This document shows, piece after piece, positions 1-13,600 of a stretch of 64,000 nt of DNA. Numbering within the stretch: the stretch's first letter is position 1; every line of letters starts with the position of its first letter. The position numbers and the translations under genes are program-made. Below the pieces are notes generated by a model. It was given only the letters and a program-made list of their open reading frames with translations. It searched no databases and was not told where the DNA came from. The stretch spans positions 744,001 through 808,000 of the forward strand of contig OZ004598.1 of the NCBI GenBank assembly GCA_963924555.1, written 5' to 3'. Source of the stretch: Crambe crambe. Taxonomy: Eukaryota > Porifera > Demospongiae > Poecilosclerida > Crambeidae.

Positions 1-98
1 TTAATACGTACCATCATCGATGCATCATAATAAAGATAGTCGCCTTTGCACTGTGCCTCGGCACTCCGGTGCCAAGGCAAAAAAAGCAACAACACAGT

Positions 99-1450
99 TC
101 ACTCCAACGTAGTGAAGTTGAATAGGATGGCAATAAAAGCTAGCACAACTGAAAAGGTGTACCCTGGGCTGCTGATAGGAACACTGATACCTAAAAAAGA
201 AGGACAAAAGTCAAACTGGTCTCTTTTTTCAATCTTCTTCCATAAGGACCGTGCATAATACTTGTCTTCGGCAGATGGAGAATACTCGGTGGTTTTTTCT
301 TCTTTTTTAAATTCATTATCATAATCTTCTAAAATTATAAGCGAAGGTTGATCCTGATGTATGGAAACAATAATATATCCATTTCCATTATTAAGCAAAG
401 GTTCACGTTCGGCTGCAGTGTCAGATAAAGGTATGCCATTGTTTTTTAGTGAATAACAACAACAGCTCCCCTTTTCAGATTTCTTGCACCATTGTTTAAA
501 TCTTGTACAACACCCCATCAAGGAATCATTTGTATAGTGACACAGTTGATATATATCAAGTAAAGCATTATAATAATCTTTATGTGCTTTATTACATCTA
601 ACTGCCATCAAATAAGGGAGGAAAAAAGCAAAGAAGTCAAAAATTATATGCAAAGTGGTATTGATTATATCAAACTTATTTTTGTGTGGCCTTTCATAAT
701 ACAGTGGTCGTATAACATGAATCAAATCTGTCATCAGTAATAATAAATACACCAAATATTGCACCATAAACCAAGCTTCAAAAAAAGAGTTGCATATCAC
801 TCGTACTTTCTTACCAGCACGTGCATAAATACGAGATAATAGCTATTACGCATCTCCTTTCCAACTCTGAATCAATTTCTGCATGGTTAGTAACAGGTTT
901 AAATCCATTTTTTGAGCTCAACTTCTCTAACGAATGTTTCCAATACTTTCTTAAAAAACCAAATAACACTAACTATTATACAAACAATATTTGGAATAAA
1001 TAAAGTGATTCCAATCAGAGTAACATATCCTATTGTCAATTTTTCTAGTATCATTCTTACTAACATTTCCAATATTATAGTATTTTTTGTCTTGTAGATA
1101 ACACAGACAGTATTTCAACACAGTAGCTTCCTAAGAGTCTCATGTATTTTGTAAGGAACCATGTAGAGAATGCTTTACAGTTTTCACAGTATTTTTTTTT
1201 AATGTCACATTGACAACAGGGTGATGTGATATTTAAGAAATACCCAGCATAACCGATAAAAATAAGAAGCTCACTACCTTGAAGAAGTGTTATGAAACCA
1301 TATATAGCCTTTTCCAATATTGCATATGAGTTATTCAGGAAAAAGCCATTGCATTCACCTCGAATTATCCATAACTCCCGAGGAATATCAGCATAAACTA
1401 GCGATATATATGGGGAGATTCCAAACGCTCCAATTATACAATTTTTTTTA
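99..1450 (-). pseudogene. 7-TM membrane family member, decayed copy (A)
   Basis: The 3' part (99-800) is open and encodes TM5 to the C-terminus, with the family hallmarks EAWFMVQYLVYLLLL, PYLMAV.CNKAH.DYYNALL, SLWKKIEKR and FDFCPSFLGIS.PISSP. Upstream the frame is broken: about position 836 a TAG and a frame change separate the segment matching RIYARAGKKV from the part matching the paralogue at 20836. Further pieces of TM1-TM2 (ALYGFITLLQGSELLIF-like) appear in another frame at 1075-1317. The start microexon and donor (ATGTCATGGA then GTAAGT, near 1530) still match the paralogue. I read it as a pseudogene because several independent frame breaks would be needed to restore it. The inserted transposon at 1551 lies just upstream of its start. 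Confidence 0.8.
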
Positions 1451-1550
1451 ATACCTATAAAGTTAATAGATTGTCAAACTATGGTAGCTAACATACATTG
1501 GTATTAACTAAAATAGCTACTTACTCCATGACATTTTCCTAGACGTGAAG

Positions 1551-3838
1551 TATGGCAATCCGTTCAAGACAATATTATCAAAGAAATATATGGGCATATG
1601 ATCCTATATTTGTGTGCATGTAACTACATTTTATATATGCTCAAAATTTCAACATATATATGTTCCTCAAAAGACAAGAAATATATATGGGCAAAATTTC
1701 AACATATATAATAATATTACTCAAATTGTGGCAAAATTTCAACATAGCACTCAAAAGACAAAAATCCATGGGCATATGATCCTATATTTGTGTGCATGTA
1801 ACTTCATGATTATATATGATCAAAAGTTCAATTTGCATTCGACATTGCATGATCTAATTTCAACATATATATTTTTCAAGTGAGGTCAAAGTTTAATCAG
1901 GTTAAAGGTTACCTTCCCCCGGCGGCGCGGCGGCGCCGGCACGTACGCCTGTGCTGCGTCGACCTTTTACCTTTCTTCAGACATTGCATGCAATGGATCC
2001 AGAGTTAAGCCAGTGTATAGCCTCAGTGCCAGCCTGTGTACGTCAGCTTGAAAGCAGTACCGATACTACCGATATCAATTTGGCTGAGTCATTGACTCGC
2101 AGGGCCGAAGAGTTTGTAGAACTGCTTCGTGTTCTTTCAGGTGAGGCACTCATAAAGCTAGCTCAATAAGAATGTAATTGATTACATTGCAGGTCGTTTA
2201 GAGGAGTTACACAGTTCTTCCTAGCAGGCTGCAAGAAACCTGCAGGATTATATTGCCCTCTCTTCAATACTGCAACATTTTGCAACTTTGTTTTCTGATC
2301 GAACAATGGAATTGGAGGATTTGTATTGTAATCCATGGATGTCATTGACTATTGCCTGCCCAGTAGTAGGAGATGGTAGACCTGGAAGGCCCTCAGTAGT
2401 GATATCTGAACAGCAGATCACAACACTACTAGACTTGGGTTTCAACTATACTTCTATGGCTGCAATGTTTGGAGTATCAGAGAGAACTTTATTCCGAAGG
2501 AGGACTGAGTTAGGACTTCAGACTGGGCGTCACTATAGCGACATATCTGACGATGACCTAGACACTGTTGTACGCTCACTAGTACAGGTAAGATTCTATG
2601 AAACCAAGGGGAATATTTTTAATGCATTTTTTCTGTCACAGGAGTCCGTGAATTCAGGGTTGTCTATGATCCGAGGTGGACTTCAAGCGAGGGGAATTAT
2701 CGTCCAGTGTAGAAGGGTAGCAGATTCTCTACACAGAGTCGATCCTTTAAGCCAAATAATCTGACGCAGAATAACTACATACCGGAGACGATTCTGTTCC
2801 TACGCCCAACAGTTTATGGTATGCAAATCTAATTAATAGGTATTATGAATAATTGGTCGATATTTTAATGAAGGCATATCGATGGGCTGCACAAACTGAT
2901 TAGGTGGAAATTGGTCATACATGGAGGTATATAATGTAATATAGAACAGTGGGAGTAGTGGGTAGTGAGACGGCAGGTTATGGAGATTTGGATTGTAGAA
3001 TTACCTTAAGGTCACTTTATTAGAGGGTACTTATTTAGTTAGTTCAAAGTTCGAATTGATATAAGAATGTGATTACAGCTCAAGAATAGCTATATACTTG
3101 AGTGGAGAGGACTGAGCCTAGAGATATGAAAATTTTCACTGCTAAGGTTGCTAAAAAATCCAAAAGTATAATATATATTATAGTAAACTTGTACCTGTCA
3201 ATAAACATTACCTTTAAGTTAGTAATAGGGATTGGTGTACAACTTAGTACACTCTTACAGTGCCTGTTGTTAGTTTATAGTGGTCAATAAGACTGATCTT
3301 TGTCTGTTGTGTTGTTAGGAATTGATGGCTACTCACAGCTCATTACCTACATTAACTGCTCAGATAACAATTCAGCTGAAACAGTGCTAGAGTGTTTTCT
3401 TTGTGGTGGACATCAGTATGGGTTCCCTTCTCGAGTGCGGAGTGATTATGGATTAGAGAACTTGCATGTGGCTTACTGGACAAGTTTGAACTTTGACCTC
3501 CCTGGTTGACAAATAATTATCATACATATATATATTTTTGAGTAATGAATATATATTGAAATTTGCCCATAATATTATATTCTTTTGAGTAATAATATAG
3601 ATTTTGCCCATTATATTTCTTGTCTGTTGAGTATGTTGAAATTTTGCCCATATATATTTCTTGTCAATAATATTATTATATATATGTTGAAATTTTGCCC
3701 ATATATATTTCTTGTCTTTTGAGGAACATATATATGTTGAAATTTTGAGCATATATAAAATGTAGTTACATGCATACAAATATAGGATCATATGCCCATA
3801 TATTTCTTTGATAATATTGTCTTGAACGGATTGCCATA
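1551..3838. mobile_element. DNA transposon with long terminal inverted repeats
   Basis: The ends are inverted copies starting TATGGCAATCCGTTCAAGAC. They match almost perfectly for about 165 bp and more loosely for about 300 bp (left 1551-1880, right 3525-3838). The direct repeat GTGAAG flanks both ends (1545-1550 and 3839-3844). The paralogous flank at about 22316 has a single GTGAAG in the same context, so it is the empty site and the target duplication is 6 bp. The interior holds a decayed integrase-type transposase. Long TIRs, a 6-bp duplication and an integrase-like enzyme resemble what I recall of IS3EU elements, but that assignment is from memory and uncertain. Confidence 0.85.
1993..3500 (+). 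pseudogene. Decayed HTH plus DDE integrase-type transposase
   Basis: An N-terminal exon starts at MDPELSQCI (1993) and ends at a GTGAGG donor after RVLSG. A second segment (about 2288-2590) carries the motif GRPG.PSVVISEQQITTLL followed by a helix-turn-helix-like stretch, MAAMFGVSERTLFRRRTELG. Then come DSLHRVDP, HKLIRWKLVIHGG (about 2890) and GIDGYSQLITYINCSDNN plus YGFPSRVRSDYG (3314-3460), which are the typical blocks of the eukaryotic integrase-core family with its DDE fold. Breaks include an in-frame TAG near 2222, a TGA where CGA is expected near 2762, and several frame changes. No catalytic C-terminus remains before the right inverted repeat. A GC-rich tract (1918-1960) just upstream may be the old promoter. 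Confidence 0.75.
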
Positions 3839-3845
3839 GTGAAGT

Positions 3846-4677
3846 GTCAGTCATCATACACGTACACAGTCTCAGGTGTTTCAACGTGGACATTCACGCT
3901 TAATTAGATTCATGTTTTTTTGTTTTTTTTTCCAGTATGTCAATTTTTTTTTTTCCATGATGAGATAAAATTTGATGGCAAAGGATAATGAGAATGTAAG
4001 GTTATAAAAACAAAACACAATAGTCAATCAGGGTCTGATGACAGTCATGTTTAATTCATTTCCGGTATGGACAAGATAATAGTATCTTCAAGGAACATTC
4101 CAGGAATCACTAAGAGTAGCCCATAACTCCTCCCTATTCCCATCTATTGACCTATGAGGTCACTTAGGTAGAAACTGCACATTTCCAGGTAAAGCCATTA
4201 TGAACTGAGCAGTAGCTAAATAAAGGTCACAAATAAAACATTTAAAAACACCTCCTCTTTGCTGAAGCTCATAATAAATCTGGAAGTTTTTCAAGACATT
4301 TGATAATAAGAATTGTATTGACAAAAGGTAGATTTGCACGTGTCTCTTTAGTTTGAGTTGCTTCTCATTTTTCCTTGAGGACTAGACCTACGCAAAGAAA
4401 CACAAAATATTCCATCCTTGGTGGTAAATTTTCATCTTGTTAAATACCTGCAATGGAGAGAAAATAACAATCACAGGTAGTAGTTTACAAGTGTTTGACT
4501 CACCAATAGATACTTGCTTGATACAGTTGGCCCAACAGTACCCCTGTCCCTTCATCTTTCATCTAATAACCTGTGGCCATTATAAATAACTTGAAGGGAA
4601 TCACTTCACAGCCCTCTATATTGAACTAGATCTCAAATACTTGTTGCTGGGGACTGTCAAACCACTCTCAAGCCCAT
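3846..4677. other. Intergenic, no gene seen
   Basis: AT-rich sequence with short homopolymers between the transposon and the 3' end of RTTN. It probably includes the RTTN 3' UTR. I see no coding segment or RNA gene. Confidence 0.5.
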
Positions 4678-7580
4678 TTAAAAGAGTGACCATTGGAAGG
4701 AGAAGGGGTCGGGACTGAGACATGGGTGACTCAAGTTGTAAATAAGGTCTATTATTGTAAATATAGGACTGCCAGTGCTTACTACTAAAGCATAGAACAC
4801 TTTTGGCCACCTATGAGCCTTCTAACTCTTGTTACAGAGAGGAATAGAGTAGAATCCTAGAAATTAATCCTTCTACAAGTAAGTACATGGAATTTAATTG
4901 ATTTTTGCTTACCTCATAGCGCATCCAGAAAAGTGAGAAGCAGCTAGCTTCCTAGAAATCTTGTTACAGCTCCCAAAGGGCTCTAACTCAGTATCCTTCA
5001 ATAAGCTGATTTTGAGATATTTAGTGATTTAATAGAGCGGCATACGTATTTCAGGCCGATTTCCTTGCTTCTTCTTGGAAAACAAGCCTATGTAAACATG
5101 GAGGTGGGCTCTATTTTGTTTAATTAGCCACGCAAGTTCATATTGTTTTCTGAGATGGCTCCTGGTGGTGTAATTTGAGAGATGGACTAGCATAATAACT
5201 ATACATATCTCCATCCAGCAGGAAAGCCAGTGCTTTAGTGAGTGTTACTTGTGATGGCTCATCCAATAAGGACCTCTGTTGTTGCTTATTGCCAGACCCT
5301 TTGAGAGGCTTGAACCTGTGGATGAGTAGGGATGAAAGCAGTTTAAAGTAACTGCTACTCAGGGAGGAAGAAGAAACACCCAGACTTCGAAGAAGTAGAC
5401 CTGAAAATAACAACATATGTACATGCATAGCATACAATGTACAGTAAGATGTAGGTAGAGTTAGCATTTGATAGTTAATTTAGGAGTGGCGGGATCCAGT
5501 GCTTGAAATGCAGTTGATCTTTTGCTATATCATGCTCAATTCTTGACCAAATTTCACACATAAAATACCAGCAGAGAGCTGATCACCTGATCTGTGAGCT
5601 GGTTTTTAAAATTTGAAATTTGGTTTGAAATTGAGAAAGCTATAGCAATTAACTATGAGGAATGGAAACCTGTAAAACTGTCCCAGTGTAGTTGGAGGTT
5701 TGAAAAGAGGAGTTCCTGTCCTGCTGGAGACGACATGGCTTGAAGCAGGGAGAGGAGGAGCGTGACAATCACAGCTGCCAGAGAGAGGGAGCCAGCACTC
5801 TCCATGAAGACACTGCACTGTGCCAGCATTCTGTACAAACCTTCCACCACCTTCTCCTTCATGAGGAGGGGGAAAATTACATCTGGCTTCAGTGTGGTTA
5901 CCACGTAGAAAAAGTTGAGGACTTTCCTGCACATTTCAGTCCAGCTGCCTTGAAGGAAGGAACTGGAATATAAGATTAATTCACTGTAGGGGATGTACTT
6001 ATGATACAGGTTCTATTACTAAATGTCAGACCAAGGCCAAACTTCACTTTTGGTTGGACATTAATTTGTCCTGTGTGTGAAACTGTTCTGAATACCCAAA
6101 ATTGTGATCTGACTCAGGGAATTCTTTAGAGTGGTCATTTCATCTAGATGTGAAAGGGATGCTGAGCACTAACCTTATGATGCCCTTGCTTTCCGCCAGA
6201 AAAATTGCTCCAGTTACCACGGGATCTATCACACTGCATGAATATTATGCCATACATAAATTTTTTTTCGTGATTTTGTTAAATATACTATAAATCTCAA
6301 AAAAAATTTTCAAAATATGTAGCCATGGTACTATTTTTTTTTCATGAGTCAATTTTTTCTCTTCTGGAAAGGTTTACCTTGTCAATAGAAGCAAGATGGA
6401 GCTGTGGTGACGAAGTGTTGCCATGAAGTCAGGGAAAGCTAAGAAGAGGTTGTGAAGGAAGGAGGCTGTGCTACCCACCACATGGGGATCATAGCACGAG
6501 AAGATATCACCAATGACGCCAACCAGCAAACTTTCAGGTCTGTAAGGACAGCTGGAAGAAGCTTTCTTTTCCCGCTCTCCTTCAGAATGTGAATTGGTGT
6601 ATTGATTCACAGGAATCAAAACAGAAAGAAGCTTGTTGTTCTTGACCAGTCTTCTGACTAAAGGAGGTATCTGCTCACTGATTTTCGTGAACATCTCATT
6701 CTTTATGGAATCTTGAACTGATTTAAAGAACTTGTGAGATTCAAGGAGTAGTTTTAAAGTGTCTTGTCCAGTCAGTTTCACCTGAAAGTATAAAGTTTGA
6801 ATCAAAATTTTATGGGACAACTTTAAAACTGGTTAGCAAGTGATCAGCAGGAATTTCTTACTTAATCTTCTGCTAAAGCATATGTACAGTACCTCTTCAG
6901 TTGAGAAGGTTAAATAGCTGTGCCATCTCTTTTCCTTCATGCACACAGCACTCAAACAAACAAGCACCAGAAGAGCCTAAGATTCACAAAATAAAATAAA
7001 TAAACAAACATACAAACAAAATGAAATAAACAAACAAACAAACAAACAAACAAATAATAACAGCAGCACAAACTGACACAGGACTTGCAGTGTTCCATAC
7101 CTACCTGTTTTTTTACTAGTCCACTTTCTTTGGGTTCTGTTGCAATTTTCATGCACACTCCCCACAAGCTGAGGGGGTGTAAGGTGGCCCATGCTGAAAG
7201 AAGCACATCGGCCACCCCTGACTTCAAACAGAGGGACGAGAGCAGGCTCAAACCAGCGTATCTGACGTTGGGGTCCCTATCTTCGATCAAATACTGCAGC
7301 CAAGTCAGATCTACTTCAGAGGATTGCAGCCACTGACCCCACCACTCCTATCAAACAGTATTACACAATGTTATTCAACGTTACAGAATATTGCAGCAAG
7401 AGTCATGATAATTTCAAAAGCTCCCTGCACCAACTGGCTCTGTGGCTTAGTTGGTTAAAGTGCCTGTCTGGTAAACAGGAGATCATCGGATGGGTTCAAA
7501 TATATCTAGTCAGGGCCTTGCATCTTCCCCCTTCTCAAAACTAAAATTTTGGACATACACAAGATGAAAAGTTTGGACAC

Positions 7581-7620
<40 letters not shown>

Positions 7621-10600
7621 AAAGCGCCACAGGCCCTGACCGGATTCGAACCAGTGATCTCCTGTTTACTAGACAGGCGCTTTAACCAACTAAGCCACAG
7701 AGCCAGCCACATCAATGTGCCCTAGAATTTCCATCCAAGTCTACATCTACTGACCTCAGGAGGGCGGAGTTCTGTAGCAGTGGTATGTATGATGTGACAC
7801 ATAGCCAGTGACGTACGTGCTATGACCCCCTTCCCCATGAAGGACTCGCTAATCTTCCCCTGTCCTGACATAAATGACCACAGCACCTATATACAGTCAC
7901 ATGACAAGCAACAGGTCCATAAAAGGGATTATGCATTCAACTGACTTGTCGTAGGGAGCTCATCATTTTCATGGAGAGTCCAAGAAGGCCCTTGCTGGAT
8001 GCCCTTCCAAGAAATTTCCTAGCAAGAGGAAAAACATAGAGTGTGGAACAGCCCCTCTGTAAGGTATACTGGAAAAGAATACTAAAAGTATACTGGAGAG
8101 AATACTGAAAGTATACCCAAATACTGAAAGTATACTGGAGAGGATACTGAAAGAATACTGGAGAGAATACATGAAGTCCCTTGGCCCATGGGGAGTATAC
8201 TACTGAAGCTACCTGTCTGTGAGCTGAAGCAGACACTCGAGGGAGAGCTCCAGGAGAGGAATATCGTAGTAGCTGGGTGACCCAGCGATATCCAGGCACT
8301 GAGTGAGAGCCATTATGAAGGGGGCAGGGTCGAATTTACCCACATCAGGAGAGGAGTCACCAGCCATACGTCTAAGCAGATTACCAAAAAATTGGAGAAT
8401 TCTCTTCTGCAAAATCCTATTGAAAGGTAAAGTGTAGTATACAGTCATTTACTGATTCTAGTATACTGGGGGCAGTGAATTTACTGATTCTAGCATATTA
8501 GGGGCAGTGATTTACTGATTCTAGTATACTAAGGGCAGTGGATTTACTGATTCTAGTATACTAGGAGTTCAAAATGTCACTCTAAAGATTTGGAAATCCC
8601 ATGAAAGATTTCTGCCTACAGTTTTTTCGCATAGGAAAAAAAATCTTGTAGGAAGGTGCTGACCTTTGAGAGTCATAAGTTTCTTTTCCAGCATCCTCTG
8701 TATTGTGGAGGGAGGAGTGGAGGAGGAACATGGGAACAGAGTCCGGCTTAAAACACACTCCCGTCAGCCACACCAGTTCCTCACGTGTGACCACTTCTTC
8801 CGACCCTGAGGCTGAGAGGAGGTCCGAGAGAAAGGAAAGAATGGATGCAAGGAGGGAGTGGTCCTGTATGGTGCTTGGACTAACCTTCAGAAATCTAAGG
8901 GAATTTAGAAAATCAATTTACAGCAGAATTTCTGATAAAGGACGCCCCAAAAGAGATAAACCTCTCAATCTAAAAGTACCAACCACCTCTGGGCCACGAA
9001 AAGGTGATCTTTTAAAGGAGGCAGTCACTTTACAGAGGTCAAAATCAATTGTACAAACACTATTGGGACATAGCCAAGTGGTCTTTATAGAGAAGTGGTC
9101 TTTGAATAGGGTGGTCTCTTAATGGAGGCAGTCTCTTTACAGAGGTCAAAATCGATGGTACAAGCACTATTGGGACATAGCCAAGTGGTCCTTAATGGTC
9201 TTTGAATAGGGTGGTCTCTTAGTGGAGGCGGTCTCTTTACAGAGGTCGAAATCAATGGTACAAGCACTATTGGGAAATGGTCTTTAAAGAGAGGTGGTCT
9301 CTGAATATAATACACACTCTTTATTATAAAGAGAACAACCTCTCTATGAAGGACAAAAGGATGGGTCTCAAGTGGGGGGGTTTACTGTGAACCCAATGTT
9401 TCTACCACATCCCCAAGACTTACTTCTCCACTACATTCTTCCACTGCAAGCCAACATGTTTGGGAAGTGAAATCTCACACCCTTTCCTTCCGACGTTGAA
9501 GGAAGTGTGGAGAAGGACTATCACATGATGAAGAGTCTCCAAGACCTTTCCGTGAGAGCTTGCAGATAAAAGCTCATTAAAGTAATCGGCTAGGGACTTC
9601 CTCAAATTCAAGGACTGAAGAGAGGTGATATCGCTATTTGAAACTAGCAGCTTTTTGTCAGTCAGTTCTTCTTTCTGATCCTTAATGATTGCTTCAGTGC
9701 TTTTTGATACTGAATAGAGGTAGTGGATTCTGAGCATGCTCAGTAATGGTTCTGACATGTATAAATTAAGATCCAATGGAGAAGGAGTTGAGTGAGCATA
9801 GTCAAGACCGTAGGAACCCATTTCAAAGGGAAACTTCAACCTGTAAGTAGAGATTATTATAGGTAATTTTGGTTAGTGGCATAAGGTATATATAGGTTTA
9901 CTCTGGTGTACATGTAACCTGTTTGTTAATGGTAGTATAAGGTGTGTGTACCTATTTATAAGTGGTAGTAGTATAGGGTGTGCATAAGGTGTGTATACTT
10001 GGTTTCTAAGATGTGTGTGTACCTGTTTTTAAGTGGTAGTGTAAGTGGTAGTGGCATAGGGTGTACATAAGGTGTGTATACTTGGTTTCTAAGATGTGTG
10101 TGTACCTGTTTTTAAGTGGTAGTGGCATAGGGTGTACATAAGGTGTGCATACTTGGTTGTGTACCTGTTTTTAAGTGGTAGTGTAAGTGGTAGTAGTATA
10201 GGGTGTGCATAAGGTGTGTACACTTGGTTTCTAAGATGTGTGTGTACCTGTTTTTAAGTGGTAGAGGGAGAAGTATTTGACCCAGGTCAGTGACTTTCAC
10301 CTCATTCACAAACAGAAGCAGAGTGAGTAGTTCAGAGACGGAGAGAAGAAGTTCAGCATCTTTGTAACTCCATAAAGCAGCTGGTGTATATATATATAGT
10401 CATCAGAGAGTGCGGTAGCACTCTCTAAGTAGGGATGGCAGGTCAAAGTCCATAGGACAGTATAAACTAAAAACTCTTCTTTCTCTTCTACCCTTACTCT
10501 ACAGGTTCTCAGAAGGCTACAGTGAATTATTATATCTACAAAGAAGAGAGGAGAATGTTCAAAAGCCAAAAATTCATTCGCCAACATAAGAAAAAAACGA

Positions 10601-13600
10601 GTTCTAAAATTGACTTTTCGTTCTTTTTCTTTATCAGAGAGTGCGGTAGCACTCTCTAAGTAGGGATGGCAGGTCAAAGTCCATAGGACAGTATAAACTA
10701 AAAACTCTTCTTTCTCTTCTACCCTTACTCTACAGGTTCTCAGAAGGCTACAGTGAATTATTATATCTACAAAGAAGAGAGGAGAATGTTCAAAAGCCAA
10801 AAATTCATTCGCCAACATAAGAAAAAAACGAGTTCTAAAATTGACTTTTCGTTCTTTTTCTTTATCGAGAGTGCGTTAGCACTCTCTAAGTAGGGATGGC
10901 GGGTCAAAGGTCATAAGACTGTATAAACTAAAACTCTTCATTCTCTTCTATCCTTACTCTATAGGTTCTCAGAAGGCTACAGTGAATTATTACATCTACA
11001 AAGAAGAGAGCAGAATGTTCAAAAACCAAAAATTCATTCGCTAACATAAGAAAAAAGCGAGTTCTAAAATTGACTTTTGTTCTTTTTCTTTATAATAATA
11101 ATAATAATAAGGATAATAAGATCGACGTACCGACTTACTGGCTATAGTCATCAAAATTCTGCTTTGGCCATCTGTTAGAGCGGCACCTAGAGGCTGATCT
11201 TTTGCTATTAGTTTTGACTAAGGCTCTACTTCACTATTCGAGCACTCGGAACACTAGCTAATCTTTCGACGCCATTTTGAAGCGCACGTCGTTAGGGGGC
11301 GGGGCTTATGGGCGGAGCCACGTAAGCTTCTTGAGTTTAGCTTAGCTTAATCGTCTTATCTTATGATGTTCCAGTCACTCCTTGCTGAATTACAGTACAG
11401 ATGCTCATCTTATAGTAGTATTATAGCCAGTACTTGGCTGTAGTGTAGTCAGCTCACATGTCATTTAGCTACATTGCTGTTTACATTGCTGTTGCTGTAA
11501 AGTTTTATATTAAATAATAGACAAAACTTAAATAGCTAAACAAATTCTTCAACCAGAGACTGCTACCTACAAAAGAAAAAGATACTCATGTCAAATTAAT
11601 AATCACTGCATGCATATACTCTCAGTTGAAGTGACAGTAAATACTGCCACATACACAAACTTATATTAAACTTCAAGCACTAAGAAAAAAGGATAGAAAC
11701 AAGTAAATGCAAAAAATTTCTTTCAAATAAAAAGGTTAAGTAGGGATAGCTTAAAATCTAGCTGGGCTATATAATGTACTGCAGTCGTATGAAAACAATC
11801 CCTACTTTTACAACTGCCATAGCTAGCTATAGGTATATTGGATGTAAATGTAGGGATTGTTTTCATACGACTGCAGTACATTATATAGCCCAGCTAGATT
11901 TTAAGCTATCCCTACTTAACCTTTTTATTTGAAAGAAATTTTTTGCATTTATAATAATAATAATAATAATAAGGATAATAATAATAATAAGATCGACGTA
12001 CCGACTTACTGGCTATAGTCATCAAAATTCTGCTTTGGCCATCTGTTAGAGCGGCACCTAGAGGCTGATCTTTTGCTATTAGTTTTGACTAAGGCTCTAC
12101 TTCACTATTCGATAGCACTCGGAACACAGCTGCTAATCTTTCTACGCCATTTTGAAGGGGGCGGGGCTTATGGGCGGAGCCACGTAAGCTTAAGTTTAGC
12201 TATAGCCAAGGTCTTCATTCATTATCTGATGATGTTCCAGTCACTCCTTGCTGAATTACAGTACAGATGCTCATCCTATAGTAGCATTATAGCCAGTACT
12301 TTGCTGTAGTGTAGTCAGCTCACTTCACCATGCCGTGTACATGTCATTTACATTGCTGTTGCTGTAAAGTTTTATATCAACAAAACTTAAATAGCTAAAC
12401 AAATTCTTCAACCAGAGACACTGTATGTACCTACAAAAGAGGTTTATGTAGAGCTGGCTTTGTATAGTACTGTACTGTAGCCTCCCTCATTCAACTTCAA
12501 GCACTAAGAAAAAGGATAGAAACAAGTGAGCGTAAAAAATAAAAATGTTAAGTAGGGATAGCCTAAAATCTAGCTGGGCTATCTATAATGTGCTGCAGCC
12601 TCGTATGAAAAAAATCTTCGCGATATTACCTCATAAAAGGGGTGGGGCAATTAATAGCAGTTCTCCTCATATAACACCTGCACAGGATGTGGCCATTTGA
12701 TGGCATCCACTATTATGATCACTACACCAAATGCATAAACTCCCCATACTCCTCCCTCAAGCAAGACATACGTACCATCTCAATAATTATTTCAGTGATC
12801 ACATATGTAACAATTAGCTAATGCTGTTCACTTTTTAAAATGTTCACTCCTTTCAGTACTCCATTACACTGCAGATGATCATCCTTCAAACTCTCCTCCC
12901 TGAACAGAATGAAATACTGATCATTAAATAAATTTAGTTCAATCAAGGAAGCCTTTAGTGTCTATCAATTTTCATAATCACAAAGAAAAAGAATGCAAAC
13001 AAGTGAATGCAAAAAATTTCTTCGAAATAAAAATGTGAAGTAGGGATGCTATTATAACTGCAGCTTCATTATGAAAACCAAGTACTGCAGCATCGAAGCA
13101 GTATGGCCCAAAAATCTAGCTGGAATATGTATTATAACTGCATGCAAGAGAGTGAACTTAGTGAAGTGACCCTTACCCATCATCAAGTACGAGATACTAT
13201 TCCTACTTCACTCCCTTGGCCCTTGATCATGGGAGTGAAGTAGGAATAGTATCTTGTACTTGATGATGGGTAAGGGTCACTTCACTAAGTTCACTCTCTT
13301 GCATGCAGTTATAATACATATTCCAGCTAGATTTTTGGGCCATACTGCTTCGATGCTGCAGTACTTGGTTTTCATAATGAAGCTGCAGTTATAATAGCAT
13401 CCCTACTTCACATTTTTATTTCGAAGAAATTTTTTGCATTCACTTGTAATAATAATAATAATAATAATAAGGATAATAATAATAATAAGATCGACGTACC
13501 GACTTACTGGCTATAGTCATCAAAATTCTGCTTTGGCCATCTGTTAGAGCGGCACCTAGAGGCTGATCTTTTGCTATTAGTTTTGACTAAGGCTCTACTT

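Noticed and set aside
10306..10818. A 170-residue minus-strand open frame with an internal perfect repeat
   Set aside because: It is the 235-bp tandem element read twice, joined to the true RTTN exon at 10380-10248. The repeat occurs elsewhere as non-coding sequence.
12073..12309. Plus-strand open frame of 78 residues in the hairpin array
   Set aside because: The same sequence recurs in other repeat copies with stops, so it is chance.
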